DNA of 64,000 nt from contig JAFSPU010000007.1 of the NCBI GenBank assembly GCA_017451265.1, forward strand, positions 124,001-188,000. The letters are read 5' to 3'. The position numbers and the translations under genes were made by a program. The notes beneath the pieces are model-generated. The model had not been told where the DNA came from. It did no database searches and saw only the letters and a program-made list of their open reading frames with translations. The DNA comes from Clostridiales bacterium (GTDB lineage Bacteria; Bacillota; Clostridia; Saccharofermentanales; Saccharofermentanaceae). Positions 41,518-51,405 of this stretch are shown here, one piece after another (the stretch's first letter is position 1; every line of letters begins with the position of its first letter).

Positions 41518-42474
41518 ATGAAGCATAAAAGTATCGGCAGGTGCAGGCAGGAAAGAAGGTCGCTCATCGCTTTGATCGCGTGCGCGTGCGTGTGCCTGGG
41601 TCTTGTTATTGCGGCCGTGTGTTTTATTAGTTCGCATGCGCCGGGTGCAGATTTTGATGCAGAGTCTGCCGCCGAGAGTTCCACCGCTGAGACTGCTTTT
41701 ACTTCTGAGTACGCGATGGCGAGTGAAACTTCTGCTTTGCCTTCTCCCACGCCCACGCCCGAGCCCACTTCTACGCCGACTCCCACGCCTACGCCCGCAG
41801 TGCTCACGTCTTTGGATGGTTACGAGCCGGGTGCCGTGATCGACGACGAGCTTATCGACGCGTCTAACTTAAGTCAGTATTTTTCTGTGAGCGAGATCAC
41901 CGAGGGTGACGCCGTGTACCAGAGGATCGCGGGGCAGTCTTTTGTTTACAACAATGACATTGCGCTGTCGGACCTTAGGTACCTTAAGATGCTGCATGTG
42001 AATTTCGACGGGCGCTACCAGGTGGGCGAGATGATCGTGAATGCTTCCGCGGCGCAGCAGGTGACGGAGATCTTCGAGCTGCTGTGCGAGGCTCGCTACC
42101 AGATCTACTCCATGTACCTGATCGACGACTTCTGGGTGGGCAACGGCACCGACTCAGACACGAACTCCATCGACCACAACAACACGAGCTGCTTCTGCTA
42201 TAGGCCCGTGTCAGGCTCCTCGCATATTTCGAAGCACGCGCTCGGCCTCGCGATCGACCTTAACCCGCAGCAGAACCCCTATGTCAGAGTGAACGCCGAC
42301 GGGTCATTAAGCTGCGCGCATGAGAACGCGGAGGCCTACGTTTCGAACCGCTCCGCCGATGTGCCGCACGTGATCACCGAGTCTGACTATGCCTACCAGC
42401 TTTTCACCGCCCGCGGCTGGACCTGGGGCGGCAGCTGGAGTAACCCTAGAGACTACCAGCACTTCCAGCTGTGA
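41518..42474 (+). CDS. Membrane-anchored D-alanyl-D-alanine carboxypeptidase-like protein (M15)
   Basis: A 318-residue protein with one N-terminal membrane helix (about 18-38), a Pro/Thr-rich wall-spanning linker (PTPTPEPTSTPTPTPTP, about 76-95) and a C-terminal M15/VanY-like domain. The zinc signature is SKHALGLAIDLN (about 233-244), with a second ligand region near NPRDYQHFQL at the very end. It would trim peptidoglycan side chains outside the cell. GTATAATGG and AAGGAG precede the ATG. It is divergent from the zinc operon. Confidence 0.85.
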   Translation: MKHKSIGRCRQERRSLIALIACACVCLGLVIAAVCFISSHAPGADFDAESAAESSTAETAFTSEYAMASETSALPSPTPTPEPTSTPTPTPTPAVLTSLDGYEPGAVIDDELIDASNLSQYFSVSEITEGDAVYQRIAGQSFVYNNDIALSDLRYLKMLHVNFDGRYQVGEMIVNASAAQQVTEIFELLCEARYQIYSMYLIDDFWVGNGTDSDTNSIDHNNTSCFCYRPVSGSSHISKHALGLAIDLNPQQNPYVRVNADGSLSCAHENAEAYVSNRSADVPHVITESDYAYQLFTARGWTWGGSWSNPRDYQHFQL

Positions 42475-42558
42475 TTTAACTTGTTCCCGCGGCCCTCGCC
42501 CACCAGTTTCGCTTATGTGGTATCATTTGGGATAGTTTGGGGCAAGGCAGGGCGGTTG

Positions 42559-44094
42559 ATGGACACACTTAAGTCCGGAAGTAAGAAGCTTACTTACAAG
42601 AACATAATCAATGCCGTTATTCTGGCGGCATACGCGGGCATACACATATTTCTGGTGCTTCACCATGAGGCCTGGCGCGATGAGTCGCAGGCGTGGGTGC
42701 TCGCATATAATTCCACCTGGATCGAGCTTATCAAGCTCTGCTCTTCCGATGGCCACCCGGTCCTCTGGTTCTTCGTGCTAAAACTCCTGCAGCTATTGCA
42801 CATGCCTTTCTTATACGCGGGCTTATTCAGCACGGCCCTGATGACCATCGGCGCGGCGGTGCTGCTTTGGAAGTCGCCTTTTAAACTGATAACTAACATC
42901 TGCATATTAATCTCGCCGGTGTTCTTTTACTACAACCCGGTCATCTTCAGGACCTACTGCATCGTGGTGCCTCTGTTCATGCTCATCAGCGTTTGCTGGC
43001 CCGAGCGCCGCAATAAGCCCATCCTCTACGGTCTGCTGGTGGCGGTGCTGTTCCAGACGCATATACTTGTGTCCGGCTTTGCGATCGGCTGCGTGCTGGA
43101 GATGCTCTTAAGCCTTAAAAAGCACCACAAGAAGAACCACATCATCGGCCTTGCGCTCGCTTTCCTGAGTGGTCTGGCCATGGTGCTCGAGCTGCGCCAG
43201 CCCGCGGGAACCGAGACTTATATTCACGTTACGCGTGAGTATTTTAAGGAGCGCCTGCAGGAGCCGCTTATGTACAGGATCAAGTGCGTTGCCATGTGGT
43301 ATGAGTTTAAGGAGAAGCCGCTCGGCATGGCAGTCCTTGTGGTGTTTGCAGTGCTGCTGGCGGCTTTCGTCATACTGTTCTGCGTGGGCAAGGGTAAGCG
43401 CAGGAAGCTGTTCGACATCGGGCTCGTGAGCTTTGCGGGAGTTATCTGCTACGCGGGCATCATCATACTTGTAAGAGACGCGGGACACCCGCAGATGGTA
43501 ATCCTCCTGTGGATGCCGTTGCTGTTCTGTGCGTGGGTGACTGTCGGCCTGGGGCTAGGCGCGGGCGCGAAAGAGGGAACAGAAGAAGCAGGAAAGAAAC
43601 TGAAAGCAACACGACTTTTCGAGGCTCTGCTGGTACTAAGCTGTCTGCTGGCGTTCCCGAGGACAGTGCTTGAGGACGCGGTCTACGATGAGCAGAAGCC
43701 GTTCTCCGGAAGCCGCGAGATCGCGCAGGTGATCATTGACACGGCGCCCGAGAACTCCGTGGTGGCCATCCATAACGATTACTTCAGCATGAACATAGTG
43801 GCTTACCTTTACGATTCTGATAAGAACCTGCGGATCTGGGACATCGACAACGCGGAGGAATACGGCATCCATAAGTGGGGCCACGACAACATGCGCGCGC
43901 CGGATTCGTTCCCGATCTACGATACCCTGTGCTCTGACCTGCCTGATGAGACCAGGTGCTACTGGGTGTACGGCACGAGTATCTTCCAGTACTATCACGT
44001 GTATTACGGTGACATCGCTTTCGTGGCTCAGAACGAGGAGCCCAATAAGTGGGATGAGTATTACCAGCTATTTGAAGTAACAATGAACAGATAA
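42559..44094 (+). CDS. Polytopic membrane glycosyltransferase-like protein (GT-C type)
   Basis: A 511-residue membrane protein with about ten to twelve helices. The first outer loop contains HHEAWRDESQAW, where GT-C transferases of the ArnT/PMT type carry their catalytic acidic residues. The C-terminal 120 residues are soluble (VVAIHNDYFSMNIVAYLYDS onwards). It lies 13 bases before a GT2 dolichyl/polyprenyl-phosphate sugar synthase-like gene, which would supply its lipid-linked sugar donor. The start at 42559 has GGCGG upstream; an in-frame start at 42481 precedes the likely -10 TATCAT. Confidence 0.75.
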   Translation: MDTLKSGSKKLTYKNIINAVILAAYAGIHIFLVLHHEAWRDESQAWVLAYNSTWIELIKLCSSDGHPVLWFFVLKLLQLLHMPFLYAGLFSTALMTIGAAVLLWKSPFKLITNICILISPVFFYYNPVIFRTYCIVVPLFMLISVCWPERRNKPILYGLLVAVLFQTHILVSGFAIGCVLEMLLSLKKHHKKNHIIGLALAFLSGLAMVLELRQPAGTETYIHVTREYFKERLQEPLMYRIKCVAMWYEFKEKPLGMAVLVVFAVLLAAFVILFCVGKGKRRKLFDIGLVSFAGVICYAGIIILVRDAGHPQMVILLWMPLLFCAWVTVGLGLGAGAKEGTEEAGKKLKATRLFEALLVLSCLLAFPRTVLEDAVYDEQKPFSGSREIAQVIIDTAPENSVVAIHNDYFSMNIVAYLYDSDKNLRIWDIDNAEEYGIHKWGHDNMRAPDSFPIYDTLCSDLPDETRCYWVYGTSIFQYYHVYYGDIAFVAQNEEPNKWDEYYQLFEVTMNR

Positions 44095-44107
44095 GGATGC
44101 AGCGGTT

Positions 44108-44800
44108 ATGAGTGATTTTGTTTTGTCGGTAGTGATCCCGTGTTATAACGAGGCGGGCAGCATACATGAGATCGTGGACAAGGTGCTGGCGGCGCCGATC
44201 GAGAACAAAGAGATAATCGTCGTCGATGACAAGAGCACTGACGGCACGAGCGACATCCTGGACAGGGACATTGCACCGCTTGTAAGCAAGGTGATCCACC
44301 ATGAGGTGAACACGGGAAAGGGAGGTGCGCTGCGCACAGGTTTCCAGCACGCCACGGGTGACCTCGTCATCATTCAGGACGCGGACCTGGAGTACGATCC
44401 CAATGAGTACCCGCTTGTCGTAAACCCCATCCTTAACGGCGAGTGCGATGTTTGCTACGGCTCGCGTTTCCTGAACCAGGCTGCCAAGGGCTACAAGGCA
44501 AACCAGATGGCCAACAAGTTCTTAACGCGCCTTACCAACGTGCTGCTGCACCTTCACCTGACTGACGTGGAGACCTGCTACAAGTGCTTCAAGAGAGAGA
44601 TCATTCAGAGCGTTGATATTAAAGAGAACCGCTTCGGCTTCGAGAACGAGATCACGGGTAAGCTCGTCAACATGGGCGGCGTGCGCATAAAGGAGGTGCC
44701 GATCTCTTACTACCCCCGCACGAACGAAGAAGGTAAGAAGATCGGCTTCAAGGACGGTGTGCGCGCGATCCTTTGTATCTTCAAGTACAGAAAAGGCTGA
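44108..44800 (+). CDS. GT2 glycosyltransferase, polyprenyl-phosphate mannose/glucose synthase-like
   Basis: A 230-residue GT-A enzyme: VVIPCYNEAGSI at the start, EIIVVDDKSTDGTSDI (nucleotide site), QDADLEYDP (DxD-type metal site near 95) and the end of the DPM1-like group (ETCYKCFKREI and GFENEIT). There is no membrane helix, matching the soluble DPM1-like subgroup. It likely transfers a sugar to polyprenyl phosphate for the membrane transferase encoded just upstream. Confidence 0.9.
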   Translation: MSDFVLSVVIPCYNEAGSIHEIVDKVLAAPIENKEIIVVDDKSTDGTSDILDRDIAPLVSKVIHHEVNTGKGGALRTGFQHATGDLVIIQDADLEYDPNEYPLVVNPILNGECDVCYGSRFLNQAAKGYKANQMANKFLTRLTNVLLHLHLTDVETCYKCFKREIIQSVDIKENRFGFENEITGKLVNMGGVRIKEVPISYYPRTNEEGKKIGFKDGVRAILCIFKYRKG

Positions 44801-44845
44801 CGCGCGGCGGTCTGACGACTTGCCCCGCACCCGGTGGTTTTAAAC

Positions 44846-44872
44846 AAAGAAAAAGGACTGCCGAAGCAGTCC
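44846..44872 (-). terminator. Terminator of the DUF4214 gene
   Basis: On the minus strand GGACTGC / GCAGTCC with loop TTCG is followed by TTTTTCTTT. It lies 32 bases after the stop of the minus-strand secreted protein gene. Confidence 0.9.
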
Positions 44873-44904
44873 AGTTTCCAAAGGAAATATAGGTAATGAA
44901 GGTA

Positions 44905-46167
44905 TTAGGCATCGATACCGTATGTGTTGCAGGTTGTTGTCCACTCTGTGGATGCTGTGAAGCCTGCGATTACCTGTGATCTTGAAGTGCCGTTGTTAAG
45001 AGCGTTTACCCAAGTCTCGAGACCTGCCTGGTCGGGCTCACGGTCGAAGAATACCTTGTAAAGTGTCTTAACGAACTGCTCGTTGCTTAAGTTTCTGTTA
45101 GTGAACTCAAGGGAACCGAAGAAGCCGTTTGCAACCTGTGTGCCGGACTTAGCCTTGGATGTAAGAAGGTTGATCCAGTAAGCTCTGCCGGACTCGTCAG
45201 CGTTACGGTTAAGTGCGTTGACATAAAGTCTGTCTACGAATCCCTCGGCGCCTGTTCTTGCAGCGCCGGCTACCAGAGTAGCGGGAGCGGAAGATTCTTC
45301 TGAGATTGTGAACACGGGAGCGGGTGATACGGGCACGCTGTAGTTTATGGGTGTTGCTGTTTCGGGAACTGTGTTAGGCTGCGGGTTCTCAGGGATTACG
45401 GGTGTCTCGTAAATTACGATAAGATCAGGGCCCTCCTGGATACGGGGATTATTAGGCTTATCGGGTGTCTCCGGTGTCTCCTCAGGTATCTCAATTATCT
45501 CGAATGTCTCGGGCTCAACATACTCGTATGCATCAATCTGATCCTGTGTAACGGGGTGGAGCTCAACTGCGCCGCTGTCAGTTACGATGATTCTAAGGCC
45601 TCTGAAGCCGGAACCAACAGCGATGCTGATGCCGCCGCGCTTCATGATGAGCTTGCCGTTATGTACGTAGAAAGATCCTGCTGTGAATGTGGAATAATCG
45701 CGTTCTGTGTAATAGATTCTGTAAACGCCTGCAGGAAGTGTTGTAGGCTCGTCTGTGATGTGAAGAATGTCGCCTGTGTGGAAAGGAGACTCGTCAGTCT
45801 CTTCGTCTTCTTCAGTCAGCCCAAGTGTTTCTATTGTGAACTCAGCTTCAGGCTCGTCGATCTCTGCGGGCTTCTGTACGGGAGTTGTATCCTCTTCAAG
45901 AACAAAGACCGGAACGGACTCTTCTTCGTCCGGTGTTGTGGCATCCTGCGCAGCCTGATCGAGTATTTCCTGAATCATTCTTTCAAGCTCGTTTTTTGAT
46001 TCGTCTCTGAGTATTGTCTGGCCGGGTGTATGATTTTCAGCCTCCTGAGCATTCAGCGGGGGGACAACAGGAAAATATTCATCTGCCATTACTGTTGCGC
46101 CGCCGAGCATTACTGTTGCTGCGACTGTTGCTGCCATTGCCTTCCCGATCATCTTGTTTACCTTCAT
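44905..46167 (-). CDS. Secreted protein with DUF4214 domain
   Basis: A 420-residue protein with a signal peptide (AATVAATVMLGGATVMADE). The middle region is acidic and Pro-rich with a strand-rich segment (about 130-205, HTGDILHITDEPTTLPAGVY). The last 110 residues are a DUF4214 unit: two related repeats (FVDRLYVNALNRNADESGRA and FVKTLYKVFFDREPDQAGLE) with the NR/DREPD calcium-loop-like turns found in S-layer-associated and secreted proteins. Its surface role is unknown. Its own terminator follows. Confidence 0.82.
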   Translation of the reverse strand: MKVNKMIGKAMAATVAATVMLGGATVMADEYFPVVPPLNAQEAENHTPGQTILRDESKNELERMIQEILDQAAQDATTPDEEESVPVFVLEEDTTPVQKPAEIDEPEAEFTIETLGLTEEDEETDESPFHTGDILHITDEPTTLPAGVYRIYYTERDYSTFTAGSFYVHNGKLIMKRGGISIAVGSGFRGLRIIVTDSGAVELHPVTQDQIDAYEYVEPETFEIIEIPEETPETPDKPNNPRIQEGPDLIVIYETPVIPENPQPNTVPETATPINYSVPVSPAPVFTISEESSAPATLVAGAARTGAEGFVDRLYVNALNRNADESGRAYWINLLTSKAKSGTQVANGFFGSLEFTNRNLSNEQFVKTLYKVFFDREPDQAGLETWVNALNNGTSRSQVIAGFTASTEWTTTCNTYGIDA

Positions 46168-46345
46168 TGTCTTTTCTCCTCTGGTTTTGGGTTTGGGTTT
46201 TGTGTTTTAGTTTTCTGTTTTGCAAAGCCATTAAACCGCTGTGAAGGAGGCAAACCAATCAGTAATATGGGCGCGTTCTGTTGCTTAAGCGACACCCCGG
46301 TCGCGATGTGTTGCTTTAGGGAGCTCATAACACATTCTCTATAAA

Positions 46346-46378
46346 CCTATTGACACAGTAGGGAAATAGGCATAATAT
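46346..46378 (+). promoter_or_regulatory. Sulfur-regulon operator and promoter, copy A (nifS operon)
   Basis: The 17-bp imperfect palindrome CCTATTGACACAGTAGG occupies 46346-46362, with TATAAA just upstream. The -35 TTGACA (46350-46355) lies inside it, and a -10 TAATAT lies at 46373-46378 (17-base spacing). Identical or near-identical copies stand before the mccB and metQ transcripts. A repressor bound here would block the -35 box. An Rrf2-type (CymR/IscR-like) protein is a reasonable guess. Confidence 0.8.
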
Positions 46379-46414
46379 AACACCGTAATATTTTCACACA
46401 GGAGATCAACAACA

Positions 46415-47599
<1,185 letters not shown>

Positions 47600-47612
47600 G
47601 GAGGACACTAAC

Positions 47613-47993
47613 ATGGCTTTATACAGTGAAAAGGTAATGGACCACTTCAGAAACCCCAGAAACGTAGGCGTGCTTGAGGACGCGAACGGCGTCGGCACCG
47701 TAGGCAACGCCAAGTGCGGCGACATCATGAAGATGTACCTGAAGATCGAGGACGACATCGTGAAGGACGTTAAGTTCGAGACCTTTGGCTGCGGCAGCGC
47801 AATAGCTTCCAGCTCCATGGCAACGGAGCTTATCAAGGGCAAGCCTGTGGAGGAGGCGCGCAAGCTTACGAACAAGGCGGTAGCAGAGGCGCTCGACGGA
47901 CTGCCGGACTACAAGATGCACTGCTCGGTACTCGCCCAGGAAGCGATCGAGGCGGCACTGAAAGACTATGAAGAAAACGGACAAGGTGGCTAA
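47613..47993 (+). CDS. iscU: Fe-S cluster scaffold protein IscU/NifU N-terminal type
   Basis: A 126-residue scaffold on which Fe-S clusters are built from sulfur supplied by the desulfurase. Three conserved cysteines are present: VGNAKCGDIMK, ETFGCGSAIASSS and KMHCSVLA. The Asp next to the first cysteine (CGD) is also kept. AAGGAGG precedes the ATG. Its stop overlaps the next start by one base. Confidence 0.96.
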   Translation: MALYSEKVMDHFRNPRNVGVLEDANGVGTVGNAKCGDIMKMYLKIEDDIVKDVKFETFGCGSAIASSSMATELIKGKPVEEARKLTNKAVAEALDGLPDYKMHCSVLAQEAIEAALKDYEENGQGG

Positions 47994-49237
47994 TGAGTTT
48001 AATTAAAGAGATTTCTGATTACATAAGAAGCGGAGAAACCTCATCACAGAAGCTCGGTCTTGAAATCGAGCATTTTGTGATTAATGAGAACGGAATTCAG
48101 ATCGACTTTCATCAGATCTCGGAAATGATCAAGGAAGTCGGTGAGAAGATCGGCGCGAAGCTTGTATACATGGACGGCTATCCGGTCGGTTATATTGCAG
48201 ACGAATATACTACCAGTCTGGAACCTTCATGCCAGTTCGAGATAAGCATCAATCCGTATTCTGATATCCATGAGATCGGGAGGATCTATAACGAATTCAT
48301 CGATCTTTGGATTCCTCTGTTCGCACAGAAGGGTTACCGTTTTATAACTGCAGGCAACCTTCCTCTTGTAGAACTTGGCGTCATCACACCTGATGATATC
48401 GCCTTGTCTCCCAAGAAGAGATATATCTTCATGGATGACTACTTTAAGACCAGCGGCAAGTATGGCAAATACATGATGAGAGCTTCGGGTTCCACGCAGA
48501 TCTCTGTTGATTATTCATCAGAGCAGGATATGGTAAGAAAGCTTCGCGTGCTCCAGAAGATAAGTCCTGTTCTGATGATCCTGATGGAGAATAAAAGCAA
48601 TCCTGATTCCACACTGCCGGGAGTAAGTGATAAGACGCATCTTCTCAGGATCCAGGAGTGGGATGATATCGACCCTGAAAGAACGGGATTCGTGCCGCAT
48701 TCTTTTGATGAAGACTTTGGCTACGATAAGATGGCCGAGGTAATCTGCAATGTTCCTCTGATCCTTTATACAGAAGACGGCGTGACGGAAGGCGTCGGCA
48801 GCAAGACTGCGATGGACCTTATCGCGGAAGGCAGGGAGCCTAAGAATATCGACCACATCATCTCCATGGGCTTCTTTCACTTCAGGGTGAAGACTTACAT
48901 TGAGATCAGAGTGGCGGACGCAGTGCCGCTTAATAAGGCACTGGGTTATGTTGCGCTTCTAAAGGGAATAGTTTATTCTGACAGCGCGCTTACGCTGCTT
49001 GATAAGGAGCTTGAATCAGCAAACGATGCGTCTTCTGTTCAGGACGCAGTAGAGAGAATCATGAAAGACGGATTTGATGCGGTTATCTATAACGGTAAGA
49101 CTGCAAGAGAGTGGGCGGATCACCTGATAGGTATCGCATCCGGCAACCTTCCCGAAGAAGAAAAGGAGTATCTTAACCATGTGCGAGCTATACGCGGTGA
49201 CAGCAAAGCGCAAGATAACGGTCAACGATACGCTTAA
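47993..49237 (+). CDS. Glutamate-cysteine ligase-like protein (GCS2/EgtA-type)
   Basis: A 414-residue ATP-dependent ligase of the GCS family. It opens with KLGLEIEHFVI (the first metal/substrate Glu motif) and shows RASGSTQISVDY (substrate site, about 162-173) and KTYIEIRVADAVP near 300. It would join glutamate and cysteine to gamma-glutamylcysteine. It is placed after nifS-iscU and before a class II amidotransferase. No second-step glutathione synthetase gene is in the window. Whether the product is glutathione, ergothioneine-like or a gamma-glutamyl compound is open. Confidence 0.85.
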   Translation: MSLIKEISDYIRSGETSSQKLGLEIEHFVINENGIQIDFHQISEMIKEVGEKIGAKLVYMDGYPVGYIADEYTTSLEPSCQFEISINPYSDIHEIGRIYNEFIDLWIPLFAQKGYRFITAGNLPLVELGVITPDDIALSPKKRYIFMDDYFKTSGKYGKYMMRASGSTQISVDYSSEQDMVRKLRVLQKISPVLMILMENKSNPDSTLPGVSDKTHLLRIQEWDDIDPERTGFVPHSFDEDFGYDKMAEVICNVPLILYTEDGVTEGVGSKTAMDLIAEGREPKNIDHIISMGFFHFRVKTYIEIRVADAVPLNKALGYVALLKGIVYSDSALTLLDKELESANDASSVQDAVERIMKDGFDAVIYNGKTAREWADHLIGIASGNLPEEEKEYLNHVRAIRGDSKAQDNGQRYA

Positions 49238-49937
49238 GACCTTCTACTCGCATAGTGAGGAGCATAAGAACGGGTGGGGAATCTACCTGAAGGACGACGC
49301 GTCCGAGATTATTGTTAAGGAGTACCTTAAGGCGGCTGACAGCTTGTACCTGAAGGCTCTGTTGGAGCAGAAGCTTGAGACTAAGCTTTGCATCGCACAC
49401 ATCAGAAGCGCCACCATCGGAGAGGTAAGTGATAACAACGCACATCCGTTTACCGGCATCGACAAGTTCGGACGGCAGTGGGTGTTGTGCCATAACGGCA
49501 CGCTTTTTGACGCGCCGGAGCTTGATAAGTACCACTACATACAGGAGGGCAGTACGGACAGCGAGCGGCTTTTTCTGTATCTTCTCGAGCGCATGAACGG
49601 CTTGGATGTTGCTGACGCGGAGGACCGCATGAGACTTATCGAGGACGTGATCTCGAAGGTCGTGCCCGGGAACAAGGTGAACCTTATGATCTACGACGGC
49701 GAGTACCTGTATGTACACAAGAATGAGCCCGGCACGCTCCATGCGAAAACAACTTCAGACGGCATCATATTCTCGACGCATCCGCTTGATGACGGGCACT
49801 GGACCGAGGTGCCGTCCAACTGCCTCCAGGTGTATAAGGAAGGCGAGCTCGTTTACGAAGGAAGAAGACACGACTACACCTACATCTACGATCCCGAGAA
49901 GATGAAGGTCGTCTTCATGGCCTACGCGGGACTTTGA
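49179..49937 (+). CDS. Class II glutamine amidotransferase (EgtC/YafJ-like)
   Basis: A 252-residue Ntn-hydrolase fold protein. The nucleophile is the Cys directly after the initiator Met (MCELYAV). Family motifs NGWGIY, CIAHIRSATIG and LCHNGTL are present. EgtC of this fold removes the glutamyl group from a gamma-glutamyl intermediate in ergothioneine synthesis, fitting the gamma-glutamylcysteine ligase upstream, but egtB and egtD are not here. The start at 49179 overlaps the ligase gene by 59 bases. The N-terminal Cys requirement fixes this start. Confidence 0.85.
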   Translation: MCELYAVTAKRKITVNDTLKTFYSHSEEHKNGWGIYLKDDASEIIVKEYLKAADSLYLKALLEQKLETKLCIAHIRSATIGEVSDNNAHPFTGIDKFGRQWVLCHNGTLFDAPELDKYHYIQEGSTDSERLFLYLLERMNGLDVADAEDRMRLIEDVISKVVPGNKVNLMIYDGEYLYVHKNEPGTLHAKTTSDGIIFSTHPLDDGHWTEVPSNCLQVYKEGELVYEGRRHDYTYIYDPEKMKVVFMAYAGL

Positions 49938-49986
49938 TAGGTACCAAAAGAGAACCGTCCCCGAATGAGACATAAATTGTTATAAA

Positions 49987-50019
49987 CCTATTGACACAGT
50001 AGGTAAGTAGATTTATAAT
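49987..50019 (+). promoter_or_regulatory. Sulfur-regulon operator and promoter, copy B (mccB-mccA-metNI)
   Basis: The palindrome CCTATTGACACAGTAGG at 49987-50003 is identical to copy A. The -35 TTGACA (49991-49996) lies within it. The -10 is TATAAT (50014-50019), 17 bases apart, a strong promoter. RNA would start near 50026, about 29 bases before the leader peptide. Confidence 0.85.
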
Positions 50020-50054
50020 CACTGACATAAAGCAAAACGAAAGGAAATCCAACT

Positions 50055-50129
50055 ATGAGAAACATGTGTTGTCGAATGTATCATTCCCGGGCGAAGGAAG
50101 ATATGTCCCTCGATGTTTCGCGATGTTGA
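50055..50129 (+). CDS. Cysteine leader peptide 1 (attenuator)
   Basis: A 24-residue leader with AAAGGAAA upstream: MRNMCCRMYHSRAK at the start, ending in Arg-Cys-stop. It has tandem Cys codons (TGT TGT) at positions 5-6 and a third Cys as the last residue. Fifteen consecutive bases around the Cys pair are identical to leader 2 at 58842. The codons for Ser-Arg-Ala (CCCGGGC, 50086-50092) can pair with GCCCGG at 50158-50163 in the terminator. Ribosome stalling for lack of Cys-tRNA would favour antitermination. Confidence 0.82.
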   Translation: MRNMCCRMYHSRAKEDMSLDVSRC

Positions 50130-50157
50130 GATTACTTAAGAAAACCATGTCTTTTAT

Positions 50158-50190
50158 GCCCGGCGCCTGAACAAGCCCCGGGCTTTTTTA
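50158..50190 (+). terminator. Attenuator terminator of the mccB operon
   Basis: GCCCGG (50158-50163) pairs with CCGGGC (50178-50183), followed by TTTTTT. The 5' arm can alternatively pair with CCGGGC of the leader-peptide codons, which would prevent terminator formation. It is the conditional terminator of the attenuation system. Confidence 0.85.
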
Positions 50191-50223
50191 ACTCAAAAAA
50201 CAATTCAAGGAAGGTAAATAAAA

Positions 50224-51384
50224 ATGAGCAAGGAAACATTAAACATCAATTCACTTCTTATCCACGGCGGCATCGACGGCGATGAGACCACGGGCGCGGT
50301 TAACGTCCCTGTCTACCAGACATCCACCTACAAGCAGGACGGCCTCGGCAAGAACCACGGCTGGGAGTACAGCAGAACAGGCAACCCCACACGCGCCGCA
50401 CTCGAGCAGCTGATCGCAGACCTTGAGAAGGGACAGTACGGCCTGGCATTCGCATCGGGACTTGCAGCCATCAACACTGTTCTGTCGCTGTTCAAGTCCG
50501 GCGACAAGCTCATCGTCTCCGACAACATCTACGGCGGAACTTTCCGTATCCTCGACAACGTATTTAAGAACTTCGGCATCACATATAAGATCGTAAATAC
50601 ATCTGACCTCGCGGCAGTGGAGGCAGCCATCGACGATGACGTTAAGGCCATCTACATCGAGACTCCCGCCAACCCGCTTCTTACCATCACTGACATCGAA
50701 GCCGTAAGTAAGATCGGCAAGAAGCACGACAAGCTCGTTATCGTCGACAACACATTCCTCACGCCTTACCTGCAGCGCCCGATAGAACTCGGAGCTGACA
50801 TCGTAATCCACAGCGGCACCAAGTACTTGGGCGGCCACTCCGACACCATCTCGGGCTTCGTAGTAGTAAACGACAAGGCACTCGCCGACAGGCTCTATTA
50901 CCTCCAGAACGCCATCGGCGGCGTGCTCGCTCCCTGGGACTCGTTCCTCATCATAAGAGGCATCAAGACACTCGGCGTAAGAATGGACAGGCACGTTGCC
51001 AACGCAAACAAGATCGCGCGCTGGCTTTCTGAGAGCGGCTACGTAAGCAAGGTGTACTACCCGGGTCTCGAGTCTGACCCCGGCTATGAGATCCAGAAGA
51101 AGCAGGCTGACGGCGCCGGCGCGATGATATCCTTCGTGCTTGACGAGAAGTACGACTACAAGAAGTTCTTCGAGCAGCTTAAGCTTGTAACTCTCGCTGA
51201 GAGCCTCGGAGGCGTGGAGTCTCTCGTATGCCACCCGGCTTCCATGACTCACGCTGCGATCCCCGCTGACATCCGTAAGGAAGTAGGAATCGTGGACGAG
51301 CTCATCAGACTTTCAGTAGGTATCGAAGATGTTGATGATCTGATCGCAGATCTGAAGCAGGCCATCGAGAATTCAGCTAAGTAA
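50224..51384 (+). CDS. mccB: PLP-dependent transsulfuration enzyme (cystathionine gamma-lyase/synthase, MccB-like)
   Basis: A 386-residue Cys/Met-metabolism PLP enzyme. The PLP lysine is in IHSGTKYLGGHSD (about 198). Also visible are YSRTGNPTRAALE (about 55-67) and ASGLAAI. Beside a cystathionine beta-synthase-type gene, the pair fits mccB-mccA reverse transsulfuration (homocysteine to cysteine). Cystathionine gamma-synthase activity cannot be excluded by reading. It follows the cysteine attenuator, as expected for a cysteine-making enzyme. Confidence 0.88.
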   Translation: MSKETLNINSLLIHGGIDGDETTGAVNVPVYQTSTYKQDGLGKNHGWEYSRTGNPTRAALEQLIADLEKGQYGLAFASGLAAINTVLSLFKSGDKLIVSDNIYGGTFRILDNVFKNFGITYKIVNTSDLAAVEAAIDDDVKAIYIETPANPLLTITDIEAVSKIGKKHDKLVIVDNTFLTPYLQRPIELGADIVIHSGTKYLGGHSDTISGFVVVNDKALADRLYYLQNAIGGVLAPWDSFLIIRGIKTLGVRMDRHVANANKIARWLSESGYVSKVYYPGLESDPGYEIQKKQADGAGAMISFVLDEKYDYKKFFEQLKLVTLAESLGGVESLVCHPASMTHAAIPADIRKEVGIVDELIRLSVGIEDVDDLIADLKQAIENSAK

Positions 51385-51405
51385 GAGGAAGGACAGGAGA
51401 TCACT

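Noticed and set aside
50251-51252. A 333-residue minus-strand frame opposite mccB
   Set aside because: Antisense shadow; mccB has a full set of PLP-enzyme motifs on the plus strand.
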